Positions 1 through 8,342 of a DNA stretch of 64,000 bases are shown one piece after another. Each line of letters opens with the position of its first letter. The stretch's first letter is position 1. Under the pieces are notes generated by a model. It worked only from the letters and a program-made list of their open reading frames with translations, had not been told where the DNA came from and did no database searches. The position numbers and the translations under genes were made by a program. Origin of the DNA: Ferrovibrio terrae (lineage in GTDB: Bacteria > Pseudomonadota > Alphaproteobacteria > Ferrovibrionales > Ferrovibrionaceae); assembly GCF_007197755.1 (NCBI RefSeq), contig NZ_CP041636.1:2454001-2518000 (forward strand). Reading direction: 5' to 3'.

Positions 1-1593
1 GCCGAGCGCCCCATCGCGATCCTGTCCGACAACGATCTTGAACATGTGCTGCTGGCGCTGGCCGCGCAGTATGTCGGCGTGCCCTCTGCGGCGATCTCTC
101 CGGCCTATTCACTTGTCTCAAGCGATCATGCCAAACTGAAGCATGTACTCGGCCTGCTGAATCCCGGCCTGGTCTTTGCCGCCGATGGGGCGCGCTATGC
201 CACTGCTATCAATGCCGCCGTGCCAGTCGATACGGAAGTGGTGGTGACGGCCAATCCGCTGGCAGGTCGTGCCGCAACCGCATTTGATGCGCTGCTCAAG
301 GTGGCGGTGACTGCCGACGTGGATCGCGCCCATGCGGCGATCACGCCCGATACGGTGGCGAAATTCCTGTTCACCTCGGGCTCTACCGGCATGCCCAAGG
401 GCGTGATCAACACCCAGCGCATGCTGTGCAGCAACCAGCAGATGATCCTGCAGTCGCTGCCGGTGTTTGGCGAGGAGCCGCCGGTCTTCATCGACTGGCT
501 GCCCTGGAACCACACCTTTGGCGGCAACCACAATATCGGGATTACGCTCTACAATGGCGGCTCGCTCTATATCGATGATGGCAAGCCGGTGCCGGCCTTG
601 GTCGAACGCACGGTGCGGAACCTGCGCGAGATCGCGCCGACCGTATATTTCAATGTGCCCAAGGGCTTCGAGATGCTGGTGCCATACCTGCGCGAAGACA
701 AAGCCCTGCGCGAGACCTTTTTCAGCAAGCTGAAGATGATCTTCTTCTCGGGCGCCGCCCTGCCGCAGCATGTCTGGACCGCGCTGGAAGAGCTGGCGGT
801 CGAAACCATCGGCGTGCGCATCCCGATCGTCAGCGGGCTGGGTGCCACCGAGACCGCGCCCTTTGCACTCTGCGCCAATTGGCCGGTCGACCGTTCCGGC
901 ATCATCGGCTTGCCGGTGCCGGGTCAGGAACTGAAGCTGGTGCCGAATGGCGGCAAGCTGGAAGTGCGCGTGCGCGGGCCGAATATCACACCGGGCTACT
1001 GGCGCATGCCAGAGATCAGCGCCAAGTCGTTTGACGATGAGGGCTATTACAAAATGGGTGATGCTGCCCGCTTCATCGATCCGGACAGACCCGAGAAGGG
1101 CCTGATGTTCGATGGCCGCATCTCGGAGGATTTCAAACTGACCAGCGGCACCTGGGTCAGCGTTGGGCCGCTGCGGGCCAGGTTCATCGCGCATTTCGCG
1201 CCCTATGTGCGCGATGTGGTGATTGCCGGCCATGACCGCTCGGACCTCGCTGGCCTGGTCATTGTCGATCTCGACAATTGCCGCGCGCTCTGCCCGGATC
1301 TGGCGCCGGATGCCGGTATCGCGCAGATCGTGCACGACAGCCGCGTGCGTGCCCGATTTAAGGAACTGGTCGAAAGCTACAGCCAGCAGGCGACCGGCAG
1401 TTCGACCCGGATCGAGCGCATCGTGCTGCTGGACGAAATGCCCTCGCTGGATGTCGGCGAAGTGACCGACAAGGGTTCGATCAACCAGCGCGCCGTGCTG
1501 GATCATCGCGCGGCGCTGGTCGAAGACCTTTATGCCGCCACACCTTCCTCCCGAGTGATCACTGCAAAAGAAAGCATCGCCCATGTCGCGTAA
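1..1593 (+). CDS. fcs: Feruloyl-CoA synthetase-type acyl-CoA ligase, 5' truncated by window
   Basis: ATP-dependent ligase of the AMP-forming (ANL) superfamily that would activate hydroxycinnamates such as ferulate or p-coumarate to CoA thioesters. The frame is open from base 1 without a start codon, so the N-terminus lies upstream. Visible motifs are the P-loop FTSGSTGMPKG, the stretch LPWNHTFGGNHN with YNGGSLYIDDGKP that is typical of proteins annotated as feruloyl-CoA synthase, the GLGATETAP motif and a hinge region FDGRISEDFKL. The adenylation-domain lysine is probably in TDKGSINQ near the C-terminus. The stop overlaps the start of the thiolase gene by 11 bases, so the two are probably co-translated. 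Substrate is inferred from family resemblance and neighbours; another aryl or acyl acid is possible. Confidence 0.75.
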   Translation, partial: AERPIAILSDNDLEHVLLALAAQYVGVPSAAISPAYSLVSSDHAKLKHVLGLLNPGLVFAADGARYATAINAAVPVDTEVVVTANPLAGRAATAFDALLKVAVTADVDRAHAAITPDTVAKFLFTSGSTGMPKGVINTQRMLCSNQQMILQSLPVFGEEPPVFIDWLPWNHTFGGNHNIGITLYNGGSLYIDDGKPVPALVERTVRNLREIAPTVYFNVPKGFEMLVPYLREDKALRETFFSKLKMIFFSGAALPQHVWTALEELAVETIGVRIPIVSGLGATETAPFALCANWPVDRSGIIGLPVPGQELKLVPNGGKLEVRVRGPNITPGYWRMPEISAKSFDDEGYYKMGDAARFIDPDRPEKGLMFDGRISEDFKLTSGTWVSVGPLRARFIAHFAPYVRDVVIAGHDRSDLAGLVIVDLDNCRALCPDLAPDAGIAQIVHDSRVRARFKELVESYSQQATGSSTRIERIVLLDEMPSLDVGEVTDKGSINQRAVLDHRAALVEDLYAATPSSRVITAKESIAHVA

Positions 1594-2836
1594 TTCCGGT
1601 CTGGCCCAGGACTACAAGGATATCTGGCTGCTCGATGGCGTTCGTACGCCGTTTGCCGATTACAACGGCGCGCTGGCCGATATTTCGCCGATCGATCTCG
1701 GCATCAAGGTGGCGAAGGATGTGCTGAAGAAAGCCGAAATGCCGGCGGAAGACATCGGCACCGTGATTGCCGGCAACATGGCGCAGGCGTCTTACGATGC
1801 CTATATGCTGCCGCGCCATGTCGGGCTCTATGCCGGCGTACCGCTGGAGGTGCCGGCGCATCTGGTGCAGCGCGTCTGCGGCACCGGCATCGAGGCGATC
1901 ATGCAGGCGGCCGGCCAGATCCAGATGGGCCAGACCGATGCGGGCCTGGTGGTGGGCGCGGAATCGATGAGCCGCAATCCGGTGGCCTCCTACACGCATC
2001 GTAACGGTTTCCGCATGGGCCAGGTCGAGTTCAAGGATTTCCTGTGGGAAGCCCTGATCGATCCCGCGCCCGGCATCATGATGGGCGATACGGCCGAGAA
2101 CCTGGCGCGCGAATACCAGATCACCCGCGACGAGGTGGATGCCTATGCCGCCGAAAGTTTCGACCGTGCGGTGAAGGCCAAGGCCGATGGCTATTTCGCC
2201 GGTGAACTGACCAGGGTGACCAGCGAAGAATTCAAGCTGGAGGGCTACAACAGTCGCGGCATCAAGATGAACCGCAAGGCGCCGGAACTGGCCGAGGATA
2301 CGCATGTGCGGCCCTCGCCGATTGAGGCGCTGGCCAAGATCCGCGCAGCTTTTGGCGGCGTGCAGACCGGCGGCAATTCCTCCGGCGTCGTGGATGGTGC
2401 TGCCGCCGCCATCGTCGTGTCGGGTGAGTATCTGCGGTCGAAGGGCCGCACGGCGCTCGGCCGTGTGGTGGCTGGCGCCAGCGTCGGGGTGAAGCCGGAA
2501 GTGATGGGCATCGGCCCGGTGCCGGCGATCCAGGCGCTGTGCGCCAAGGCAGGCATCACGGTGGATCAGATCGACCGCTTCGAGATCAACGAGGCTTTCG
2601 GCGCCCAGGTCATGGCCTGTATGCGCGCGCTGAACATCCCGCGCGAGAAGCTGAACGTGAATGGCGGCGCGATTGCCATCGGACATCCGCTTGGGGCTAC
2701 AGGTGTGCGTCTTTCAGTAACAGTTGCGCGCGAGCTGAAGCGGTCAGGTCTGCGCTATGGTGTGGCCTCGGCCTGCATCGGCGGTGGTCAGGGCATTGCC
2801 CTGCTGATCGAGAATCCGGACGCAAAAAAGCATTAA
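1583..2836 (+). CDS. Thiolase (acetyl-CoA acetyltransferase family)
   Basis: Thiolase II family enzyme of 417 residues, the usual length is about 390-420. It would cleave a 3-ketoacyl-CoA with CoA. The acylated cysteine is Cys99 in VCGTGIEA; the C-terminal catalytic His and Cys are in GHPLGATG and CIGGGQG, and NEAFG is present. It starts inside the end of the ligase gene and its stop overlaps the convergent MarR gene by four bases. Beside a feruloyl-CoA synthetase-like gene and a hydroxybenzoyl-CoA-type thioesterase, the likely job is thiolytic removal of acetyl-CoA from an aryl-beta-ketopropionyl-CoA. A role as beta-ketoadipyl-CoA thiolase for the pca pathway is an alternative; sequence alone does not separate them. 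Confidence 0.9.
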   Translation: MSRNSGLAQDYKDIWLLDGVRTPFADYNGALADISPIDLGIKVAKDVLKKAEMPAEDIGTVIAGNMAQASYDAYMLPRHVGLYAGVPLEVPAHLVQRVCGTGIEAIMQAAGQIQMGQTDAGLVVGAESMSRNPVASYTHRNGFRMGQVEFKDFLWEALIDPAPGIMMGDTAENLAREYQITRDEVDAYAAESFDRAVKAKADGYFAGELTRVTSEEFKLEGYNSRGIKMNRKAPELAEDTHVRPSPIEALAKIRAAFGGVQTGGNSSGVVDGAAAAIVVSGEYLRSKGRTALGRVVAGASVGVKPEVMGIGPVPAIQALCAKAGITVDQIDRFEINEAFGAQVMACMRALNIPREKLNVNGGAIAIGHPLGATGVRLSVTVARELKRSGLRYGVASACIGGGQGIALLIENPDAKKH

Positions 2837-3324
2837 GCGAGCGCCGTCAGCTTCTCGAGCAGGCCGAGAAGCTGCTGCTTGTCGGCGCTGCCCAGCACGG
2901 TCTCGACGCGCTTTTCATGCTGCACCACAAGGTGGCGGTAGGCGTCCTTCAGGAAGCCTTCGCCTTTCGGGGTCAGGAACAGTGCATTGGAGCGGCGATC
3001 ACCCGGCGCTGGGGCGCGGCGGGCCAGCTTGCGCTGTTCCAGCTCATCCAGCAGCGCGACGAAGTTGGCGCGGTTGATGCCGAGCGCCTCGCTGACGCGC
3101 GACTGCTTCAGGCCCGGATTGGCGGCGATGATCGCCAGCACCGAGAACTGCGCCGGCCGCAGGTCAAAATCCTTCATCACGATCAGGAAGTCCTGGAACA
3201 CCGATAGCTGGGCGCGGCGCAGCCGGTAGCCGAGCAGGTTGTCGAGCAGACCAAGGCTGACCGGCTGGCGGTCGTCGGCGGTTGCGGTGTCGGTGGTTTC
3301 GGCCTTGCGGCGGGGTGCGGGCAT
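2833..3324 (-). CDS. MarR family transcriptional regulator
   Basis: Winged-helix repressor of 163 residues. The wHTH spans about residues 60-125 with LKQSRVSEALGINRANFVALLDELEQ as recognition region (described, not quoted beyond its key residues: Q, R, N, N) and a wing containing APGDRRSNALFLT. It is divergent from the thioesterase gene and convergent with the thiolase. MarR proteins of the FerR/FerC/CouR group respond to hydroxycinnamoyl-CoA esters, and the gene neighbourhood makes that the best hypothesis. A 19-bp palindrome at 3396-3414 upstream is a likely binding site. The N-terminal 20 residues are rich in charged residues and are probably disordered. Confidence 0.88.
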   Translation of the reverse strand: MPAPRRKAETTDTATADDRQPVSLGLLDNLLGYRLRRAQLSVFQDFLIVMKDFDLRPAQFSVLAIIAANPGLKQSRVSEALGINRANFVALLDELEQRKLARRAPAPGDRRSNALFLTPKGEGFLKDAYRHLVVQHEKRVETVLGSADKQQLLGLLEKLTALA

Positions 3325-3395
3325 GAATCCGGTTTAGACGGTCTGCGCCGCCCTGACAATCGACATGGCGAAATCCCGATAATCGTGCGGCAGAA

Positions 3396-3414
3396 TTGTT
3401 ATATTTTATAACAA
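3396..3414. promoter_or_regulatory. MarR-type palindromic operator
   Basis: Perfect inverted repeat TTGTTATA-TTT-TATAACAA, AT-rich within GC-rich DNA, located between the MarR gene (start 3324) and the thioesterase gene (start 3487). Size and symmetry are typical of MarR-family sites, so it probably controls both directions. Binding is inferred. Confidence 0.65.
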
Positions 3415-3486
3415 ATTCACCGGCCCGCTTGACCGGGCCGTTCTGGCAGGCACTATCAGGACAAATTAGTTGGGAGGCCAACCATT

Positions 3487-3900
3487 ATGAAAACCCATAT
3501 CCATCGCCTGCACGTCGAATGGGGCGATGCGGATCCGGCGCGCATCGTGTTCTACCCGCGCTATTTCGCCTGGTTCGACGCCGGCACCCGGCATCTGTGG
3601 GAAAGCGTCGGAATCGACATGCGCACGATCTTCGACCAGCACGGCGTAGTCGGCATCCCCATCGCCGAGGCGAATGCGAAATTCCTCAGCCCGTCGAAAT
3701 TCGGCGACGTGATCGAAATACACAGCAGCATCCCGGAATGGGGCGAGAAGCATTTTCTCGTCACCCATAAGGTGTTCAATGCCGGCGTGCAGGCGGTGGA
3801 AGGTTATGAGCGCCGCGTCTGGGCGGCCGAGCGGCCGGACAAGCCGGGCCGGCTGAAAGCCCTGCCGGTGCCGGACGAGATCCGTAAGCTGTTCGAATGA
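3487..3900 (+). CDS. 4-hydroxybenzoyl-CoA-type thioesterase (hotdog fold)
   Basis: Cytoplasmic hotdog thioesterase of 137 residues that would hydrolyse an aryl-CoA to the free acid. The segment WGDADPARIVFYPRYFAWFD matches, residue for residue in layout, the active-site segment of Pseudomonas 4-hydroxybenzoyl-CoA thioesterase (FGDCDPAGIVWFPNY); Asp16 here corresponds to catalytic Asp17 there. The following GVVGIPI and PSKFGDVIEI segments also fit. A Shine-Dalgarno GGGAGG precedes the ATG. Preceded by the MarR operator and followed, with no gap, by the convergent IclR gene. In context it could release vanillate or 4-hydroxybenzoate after side-chain shortening. Confidence 0.85.
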   Translation: MKTHIHRLHVEWGDADPARIVFYPRYFAWFDAGTRHLWESVGIDMRTIFDQHGVVGIPIAEANAKFLSPSKFGDVIEIHSSIPEWGEKHFLVTHKVFNAGVQAVEGYERRVWAAERPDKPGRLKALPVPDEIRKLFE

Positions 3901-4671
3901 TCAGGCCAGCGCCATGCGGATGCCTTCGGCGGCATAGAGCAGCGGCGACAGATAGCGCTGCTGCATGTCCTCCGCCGTGATGCGGCTGGCATGGCCGCTG
4001 ACATTCATCGCCGCCAGCACGCGGCCGGCCTGGTTGCGGATCGGCACGGCAATCGAGCGCAGGCCGATTTCCAGCTCCTGATCAACCATGGCATAGCCAT
4101 CGCGCCGCGCTTCGCCGACCTTTTCGCGCAGCCTGGCTGGATCGACGACGGTATGCGGCGTCAGCGGCTTGAAGCTGCCGTCGCTGAAGAACTGGTCGAG
4201 TTCGCTGGGGCGTAAGTCAGCCAGCAGCACGCGGCCCATCGAGGTGCAGAAGGCGGGCAGGCGGGTGCCGATGCCGAGTGCCACCGACATGATGCGCTTG
4301 GTCGGCACACGCGCGACATAGACGATGTCGCTGCCTTCCAGCACAGAGATCGAGCAGGATTCGTTCACCTGTTCAGTGAGGCGTTCCATGAAGGGCTGCG
4401 CGCGTTCCCAGATATGCATCGAGGTCAGGAAGGCGAAGCCGAGTTCCAGCACGCGCGGAGTGAGGCGGAAGTATTTGCCGTCGCCGGTGACGTAGCCGAG
4501 CTCGCACAGCGTCAGCAGGTAGCGACGCGCGGCGGCGCGCGTCATGTCGGCGCGGCGCGCCACTTCGCTCAACGTCATTTCATCGTTGTCGCGATCGAAA
4601 GCGGTGATCACGCGCAGGCCGCGGGCGAGCGAGGTCGAAAAATCCCGGGCGTTGATGGTGGTGGTTGACAA
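3901..4671 (-). CDS. IclR family regulator of the pca operon (PcaR/PcaU-like)
   Basis: DNA-binding regulator of 256 residues, normal IclR length. The N-terminal wHTH (about residues 12-75) includes LSEVARRADMTRAAARRYL; the C-terminal effector domain includes VARVPTKRIMSVALGIGTRLPA and the typical DQELEIGLRSIAVPI. The start codon is TTG (4669-4671); GGGAGGG lies about ten bases upstream in the coding direction and no better ATG is near. Divergent from pcaHGBDC, as is usual for the beta-ketoadipate activators PcaR, PcaU and PcaQ-type arrangements; the effector is likely protocatechuate or beta-ketoadipate. Palindromes at 4698-4731 are probable binding sites. Confidence 0.85.
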   Translation of the reverse strand: MSTTTINARDFSTSLARGLRVITAFDRDNDEMTLSEVARRADMTRAAARRYLLTLCELGYVTGDGKYFRLTPRVLELGFAFLTSMHIWERAQPFMERLTEQVNESCSISVLEGSDIVYVARVPTKRIMSVALGIGTRLPAFCTSMGRVLLADLRPSELDQFFSDGSFKPLTPHTVVDPARLREKVGEARRDGYAMVDQELEIGLRSIAVPIRNQAGRVLAAMNVSGHASRITAEDMQQRYLSPLLYAAEGIRMALA

Positions 4672-4697
4672 GGGCGCGCGCCCTCCCTGTAATGTTT

Positions 4698-4731
4698 GTT
4701 TATGAAACTATTGTGCGTTATGCGCACAATA
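4698..4731. promoter_or_regulatory. IclR-type operator region upstream of pcaH
   Basis: Two adjacent inverted repeats lie in the divergent IclR-pcaH promoter: GTTT-ATG-AAAC (4698-4708) and TATTGTGCG-TTATG-CGCACAATA (4709-4731, nine-base perfect arms). The second resembles known PcaR/PcaU-type boxes in its CGCACAA half. A possible pcaH -10 element TATAGT lies at 4790-4795 with no recognisable -35 at normal spacing, consistent with activator dependence. Function is inferred. Confidence 0.6.
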
Positions 4732-4823
4732 AGTCAAGGAAATGTCGGATTTCTTGACGCAGATCAGCGCAAGCCGGCCCGCCTCAGCCTATAGTGGCGG
4801 TACGAATACGGAGGAAACCAGCA

Positions 4824-5534
4824 ATGTCAGATGTGATCGGCTATAAACGGCCGGCAGCCGGCACCCAGCCGAACTACCTGCACGCCCCCTATCAATCCTC
4901 GATCAAGCGCGCGCCGAACAAGCCCCTGATCAGGATGCCGCAGACGCTGACCGAGCTGACCGGGCCGGTTTATGGCCATGACCGCGTCGGCCCGCTCGAC
5001 AATGACCTGACCAAGCAGCATGCCGGCGAACCGCTGGGCGAGCGCATGATCCTGTCGGGTCGCCTGCTGGATGAAAATGGCAGGCCGATACCGCATTCGC
5101 TGGTCGAAATCTGGCAGGCCAATGCCTGTGGCCGTTACCCGCATCCGGGCGACCAGCATGATGCGCCGCTGGATCCGAATTTCACCGGCTATGGCCGCAC
5201 CGTCACCGATGCCGAAGGCCGCTACCGCTTCGTCACCATCAAGCCGGGCGCCTATCCGTGGCGCAACCATCACAATGCCTGGCGCCCGCAGCATATCCAT
5301 TTCTCGCTGTTCGGGCCGAGCTTCATGACCCGTCTGGTGACGCAGATGTATTTCCCGGGCGATCCGCTGTTGCCGTTCGACCCGATCTTCAACTGCGTAA
5401 CCGACCAGCGCGCCCGCGACAGCATGGTTTCGAAATTCGATTTCGAAACCACGATCCCGGAATTCGCGCTGGGCTATCACTGGGACATCGTGCTGCGCGG
5501 CCGCGATGCCACGCCGATGGAAAACAAGAAGTAA
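4824..5534 (+). CDS. pcaH: Protocatechuate 3,4-dioxygenase beta subunit
   Basis: Iron-bearing subunit (236 residues) of the intradiol dioxygenase that cleaves protocatechuate to 3-carboxy-cis,cis-muconate. The Fe(III) ligands are visible: Tyr in NACGRYPHPG, Tyr in PGAYPWRNHH, and the His pair in RPQHIHFSLFG. The N-terminal segment with Asn-Asp-Leu-Thr before the beta-barrel is typical of the beta chain. ATG at 4824 is chosen because GGAGG lies 8-9 bases before it; an in-frame GTG ten codons upstream overlaps the likely -10 element and lacks a ribosome site. First gene of pcaHGBDC; the alpha subunit follows after 20 bases. Confidence 0.95.
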   Translation: MSDVIGYKRPAAGTQPNYLHAPYQSSIKRAPNKPLIRMPQTLTELTGPVYGHDRVGPLDNDLTKQHAGEPLGERMILSGRLLDENGRPIPHSLVEIWQANACGRYPHPGDQHDAPLDPNFTGYGRTVTDAEGRYRFVTIKPGAYPWRNHHNAWRPQHIHFSLFGPSFMTRLVTQMYFPGDPLLPFDPIFNCVTDQRARDSMVSKFDFETTIPEFALGYHWDIVLRGRDATPMENKK

Positions 5535-5554
5535 GACGGCCGGAGACTTTCAAG

Positions 5555-6127
5555 ATGACACTTGTTCCCACTGCTTCCTCCACCGTCGGTCCCTATCTGC
5601 ATATCGGCCTCACGCCGCTGCAGGTGCACGACATCGCCAAGGATGCCTCGAAGGGCGAAAAGATCGTGATCAGCGGTCGCGTCTTTGATGGCGAAGGCCA
5701 GCCGGTGCCCGATGCGCTGATCGAATTCTGGCAGGCCAATGCCGATGGCAAATACGCCACGCCGGAAGACAGCCAGGACAAGCCGCTGGACGGCAAGTTC
5801 ACTGGCTTCGGCCGCATCCCGACCGACAAGGAAGGCCGCTACAGCTTCAGCACCGTGAAGCCTGGCGCTGTGCCGGGTCCGGGCAACACGCTGCAGGCGC
5901 CGCATATCCTGGTCTGCGTGTTCATGCGTGGCATGCTCAGGCACCTCTACACCCGGATCTACTTCTCCGACGAGACTGCCGCCAATGCCAATGACCCGGT
6001 GCTGGGTCTGGTCGAGGATGCCGGCCGCAAGCCGACCCTGATCGGCGAGCGGGCAGCGGGCAAGGCGGAGTATCGCTGGGATATCCGCATGCAGGGCGAA
6101 GGCGAAACCGTCTTTTTCGATTGCTGA
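5555..6127 (+). CDS. pcaG: Protocatechuate 3,4-dioxygenase alpha subunit
   Basis: Partner of PcaH, 190 residues. It shares the dioxygenase fold (VPDALIEFWQANADG, FTGFGRIPTDKEGRY, APHILVCVFMRGML) but lacks the paired Tyr and His iron ligands, as expected for the structural alpha chain that completes the substrate pocket. The start ATG at 5555 gives the family's usual MT.VPTASSTVGPYLHIGL beginning. Lies between pcaH and pcaB. Confidence 0.94.
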   Translation: MTLVPTASSTVGPYLHIGLTPLQVHDIAKDASKGEKIVISGRVFDGEGQPVPDALIEFWQANADGKYATPEDSQDKPLDGKFTGFGRIPTDKEGRYSFSTVKPGAVPGPGNTLQAPHILVCVFMRGMLRHLYTRIYFSDETAANANDPVLGLVEDAGRKPTLIGERAAGKAEYRWDIRMQGEGETVFFDC

Positions 6128-6155
6128 CCGGCTCTCGGCCCAGCAACATGCCTGC

Positions 6156-7514
6156 ATGACGACTCAGGACAATACTGGCGGCCTGTTTGGCCCGCTGTTC
6201 CACGGTTCGGCCATCGGCGCGGTCTTCACTGACCGCGCCCATCTGCAGGGCATGCTCGATTTCGAAGCCGCGCTGGCGCGAGCCGAGGCCAAGACCGGCG
6301 TGATCCCGGCTGAGGCCGCCGGGCCGATCGCGGCGCAGTGCGATGCTGCGCTCTACGATCTCGCGGCACTCGCCGAGGGCGCAACCCGCGGCGGCAACAC
6401 CGCGATCCCGCTGGTCAAGGCGCTGACGGCCAAGGTGGCGGCCAGGGACAAGGCCGCCGCCGGTTTCGTGCATTGGGGCGCCACCAGCCAGGATGCGATG
6501 GATACCGGCCTTGTGCTGCAGCTGCGCGCAGCAGTGGCGCTGATCGAGGCCGATCTCGCAAAACTCTCAGGCAATCTTGCGACACTGGCGCAGAAGCATC
6601 GCCAGACGCCGATGGTGGGCCGCACCTGGCTGCAGCATGCCCTGCCAATCACCTTCGGGCTGAAGGTGGCCGGATGGCTCGATGCGGTCGAGCGCCATCG
6701 CGCGCGGATCATCGAGCTGAAGCCGCGCCTGCTGGTGCTGCAATTCGGTGGTGCCGCCGGCACGCTGGCAGCGCTCGGCGATAAAGGCCTCGTGGTGGCG
6801 GAGGCGCTTGCCGCGGACCTGAAACTCGCACTGCCGGCCACGTCCTGGCATGGCGCGCGCGACCGCGTGGTGGAATTCGGCACGGTGCTGGCGCTGCTGA
6901 CCGGTACCCTGGGCAAGATGGCGCGCGATATCGCGCTGCTGATGCAGACCGAAGCGGGCGAGGCTTACGAGCCGGCCGGCGAAGGCAAGGGCGGGTCCTC
7001 CACCATGCCGCACAAGCGGAATCCGGTGGCTGCGGCCGCTGCGCTGGCGGCGGCGACGCGCGTGCCGCATCTGGCTGGCAGCCTTCTGTCGGGCATGGTG
7101 CAGGAGCATGAGCGCGGCCTGGGCGGCTGGCATGCCGAATGGCAGGTGCTGCCCGAGCTGGTGCAGCTCAGCGCCGGCGCGCTGGCGCAGATGACGGAAG
7201 TGACTGGTGGTTTGGAAGTCCAGCGCGATCAGATGCGCGCCAATCTGGATGCCACCAACGGCCTGATCATGGCCGAGGCGGTGGCGATGGCGCTCGGCGC
7301 CAAGCTCGGCAAGCAGGAGGCGCATCACCTGATCGAGGCGGCGTCTAAGCGTGCCATCTCGGAGCAGCGCCATCTGCGCGATGTGCTGGCCGAGGACAAG
7401 ACCGTTCTGCTGCATCTCGACCGCGCCACGCTGGACAAGCTGTTCGATCCGCTCGGCTATACCGGTGTCGCTGCCGCCCTGATCGACCGGGTGCTGGCGG
7501 CGCGCCGCACCTGA
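6156..7514 (+). CDS. pcaB: 3-carboxy-cis,cis-muconate cycloisomerase
   Basis: Enzyme of the fumarase/aspartase superfamily, 452 residues, that converts 3-carboxymuconate to 4-carboxymuconolactone. The superfamily signature GGSSTMPHKRNP holds the catalytic serine loop; HWGATSQDAMDTGLVLQ is the second conserved region, and NPVAAAAAL and GGWHAEWQVLPEL are typical of PcaB rather than adenylosuccinate lyase. The gene follows pcaG by 28 bases and precedes pcaD. Confidence 0.94.
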   Translation: MTTQDNTGGLFGPLFHGSAIGAVFTDRAHLQGMLDFEAALARAEAKTGVIPAEAAGPIAAQCDAALYDLAALAEGATRGGNTAIPLVKALTAKVAARDKAAAGFVHWGATSQDAMDTGLVLQLRAAVALIEADLAKLSGNLATLAQKHRQTPMVGRTWLQHALPITFGLKVAGWLDAVERHRARIIELKPRLLVLQFGGAAGTLAALGDKGLVVAEALAADLKLALPATSWHGARDRVVEFGTVLALLTGTLGKMARDIALLMQTEAGEAYEPAGEGKGGSSTMPHKRNPVAAAAALAAATRVPHLAGSLLSGMVQEHERGLGGWHAEWQVLPELVQLSAGALAQMTEVTGGLEVQRDQMRANLDATNGLIMAEAVAMALGAKLGKQEAHHLIEAASKRAISEQRHLRDVLAEDKTVLLHLDRATLDKLFDPLGYTGVAAALIDRVLAARRT

Positions 7515-7549
7515 CACCAGATACAACAAGCAGATTGGCCGGAGGAAAC

Positions 7550-8332
7550 ATGCCGTATCTCGCCACCGACGATGGCGTCTCCCTGCATTACCGCCTGGAT
7601 GGCCCGGAAACTGCGCCTGTGCTGGTGCTGTCGAATTCGCTCGGCACCAACCTGGATATGTGGGGGCCGCAGATGCCAGCGCTGATCCAGCGCTATCGCG
7701 TGCTGCGCTATGACACCCGCGGCCACGGCCAGTCCAGCCTGCCACCGGCGCCTTATCAGGTCGATCGCCTGGGCAAGGATGTGCTGGCGCTGCTGGATGG
7801 CCTGAATATCCCCAAGGCGATGTTCTGCGGCCTCTCCATGGGTGGCATGACCGGGATGTGGCTTGGCGTGAATGCGCCACAGCACTTCACGCGGCTGGTT
7901 CTGTGCAACACGGCCGCCAAGATCGGCACGGCCGAAGTGTGGAACACGCGGATCGCCGCCGTGGAAAAGGGCGGTACTGCCGCCGTGGTGCCGGGCGTGA
8001 TCCAGCGCTGGTTCACCGAAGGCTTCATCAAGGCACAGCCTGCCGTGGTCGATGGCATTGCCGCCATGCTGCTGGCCACGCCGGCAGCCGGCTATAATGC
8101 TGCTTGTGGCGCGGTGCGCGACATGGACCAGCGCGAAAGCATCGCTGCGATCCGCCTGCCCACGCTGGTGATTGCCGGCACGCATGACCTGTCGACCTCG
8201 GCGGCGGACGGCAAGCTGGTGGCCGATACGATCCCCGGCGCGGCCTATGCCGAATTCCCGGCCGCGCATCTGTCGAATGTCGAGGTTCCGGGCGATTTCA
8301 CCAAGGCGCTGACCGGCTTCCTCGCCGGCTAG
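7550..8332 (+). CDS. pcaD: 3-oxoadipate enol-lactonase
   Basis: Alpha/beta hydrolase of 260 residues that opens 3-oxoadipate enol-lactone to 3-oxoadipate. The nucleophile is Ser96 in CGLSMGGM; the oxyanion region is SNSLGTNLDMW, the acid residue is in AGTHDLSTS and the His is in PAAHLSNVE. ATG at 7550 directly follows GGAGGAAAC; an in-frame TTG five codons upstream is rejected for that reason. Operon position between pcaB and pcaC supports the assignment. Confidence 0.93.
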   Translation: MPYLATDDGVSLHYRLDGPETAPVLVLSNSLGTNLDMWGPQMPALIQRYRVLRYDTRGHGQSSLPPAPYQVDRLGKDVLALLDGLNIPKAMFCGLSMGGMTGMWLGVNAPQHFTRLVLCNTAAKIGTAEVWNTRIAAVEKGGTAAVVPGVIQRWFTEGFIKAQPAVVDGIAAMLLATPAAGYNAACGAVRDMDQRESIAAIRLPTLVIAGTHDLSTSAADGKLVADTIPGAAYAEFPAAHLSNVEVPGDFTKALTGFLAG

Positions 8333-8342
8333 GAGAACAGAG

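Noticed and set aside
118-1584. Long minus-strand open frame opposite the acyl-CoA ligase gene
   Set aside because: No ribosome site or recognisable domain; the ligase motifs on the plus strand account for the region.
4754-4795. TTGACG and TATAGT as a paired promoter for pcaH
   Set aside because: The spacing is 30 bases, far beyond the 16-19 bases of a sigma-70 promoter. Only the -10 element is retained.
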